Of a stretch of 64,000 nucleotides of DNA, positions 63,759-64,000 are shown piece after piece; the stretch's first letter is position 1, and each line of letters opens with the position of its first letter. The stretch covers positions 5,766,001 through 5,830,000 of the forward strand of contig JAGPXD010000002.1 in NCBI GenBank assembly GCA_020746995.1, read 5' to 3'. The DNA comes from Plectosphaerella cucumerina (Eukaryota; Ascomycota; Sordariomycetes; Glomerellales; Plectosphaerellaceae). A program made the position numbers and the translations under genes. The notes beneath the pieces are model-generated. The model did not search any database and was not told the origin of the DNA. It saw only the letters and a list, made by a program, of their open reading frames with translations.

Positions 63759-64000
63759 ACCGACTAGCTGCGCATGCTTGTTTCTCATCCGATATGACCA
63801 CCATCCACGGGATGAACCGCGGCGCCAAGGGACGATCAAACGTCAAACACGAGATGGTGACGTGCGCATTTTCGACGACATCGTGGCGGAGCCGAAACTC
63901 TCCAACAACTCCGGCTCGAACGAAGTGTCGATGCGGTTAGCACATCGACCGCCTTGCGCGATGTCATCGGGATGGCGCACCAAAGTCCCATCGTCCGAGT
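63759..64000. other. Window-end intergenic region
   Basis: This is the 3' flank of the F-box-like gene. Nothing further was recognised before the window ends. Confidence 0.4.

Noticed and set aside
1..64000. tRNA or rRNA genes
   Set aside because: No cloverleaf with a matching GGTTC(A/G)A box in intergenic DNA was found by eye. A dedicated RNA scan was not possible, so a missed gene cannot be excluded.

Overview
The window reads as nuclear DNA of a filamentous ascomycete (Pezizomycotina, most likely a Sordariomycete). The evidence is GC-rich third codon positions, monocistronic genes with 50-80 nt introns (GTANGT donors, CAG or TAG acceptors), Kozak-like CCACCATG starts, and fungal-type proteins such as DUF1996, secreted DPP IV, a fungal F-box-like protein and an Mmc1-like mitochondrial protein. 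No rRNA, tRNA, CRISPR array or virus was seen. About 22 genes are supported. The rest is long GC-rich intergenic DNA.

Layout. At 0.5-6.2 kb a GH43/CBM35 galactanase-type gene (minus) and an MFS sugar transporter (plus) stand head to head. Both carry an apparent inactivating lesion: an in-frame TAG in the hydrolase and a 1-bp frameshift in the transporter. At 6.7-15.9 kb lie two lineage-type proteins (one with a signal peptide), a Baeyer-Villiger-type flavin monooxygenase, a small mitochondrial membrane protein and nucleoside diphosphate kinase. At 17-30 kb lie glucosidase II alpha, a type II membrane glycosyltransferase-like protein, an EF-hand MscS channel and a short RecQ helicase. At 30.8-32.6 kb is a DUF1996 secreted protein, followed by about 6 kb without a gene.

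At 38.8-53.4 kb is a dense housekeeping block: auxilin/Swa2-like (UBA-TPR-J), Ubc7-type E2, an Mmc1-like mitochondrial protein, Sm-D3, a 1009-aa membrane-anchored low-complexity protein, pICln, a small coiled-coil protein and a divergent kinase-like protein. Sm-D3 and pICln both serve snRNP assembly. Swa2 and Ubc7 serve clathrin uncoating and ER-associated degradation respectively. After a 6-kb gene-poor stretch (53.4-59.5 kb) come dipeptidyl peptidase IV and an F-box-like protein.

The most novel item is a small non-autonomous element family with two copies, at 8,439-8,670 and 37,606-37,975. Each has roughly 40-bp terminal inverted repeats built from a TCGCAT-n6-TCGCGA-n3-TCGCAT core, and each carries an internal 17-bp minisatellite. 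The two minisatellite units match 14/17 once one element is reverse-complemented, and both elements share the motif AGCAAGTCCC just after the array. The copies sit in opposite orientation, and copy 1 is bracketed by an exact 11-bp direct repeat. A second unusual item is an intron in the transporter gene whose two splice sites lie in an exact 18-bp direct repeat.
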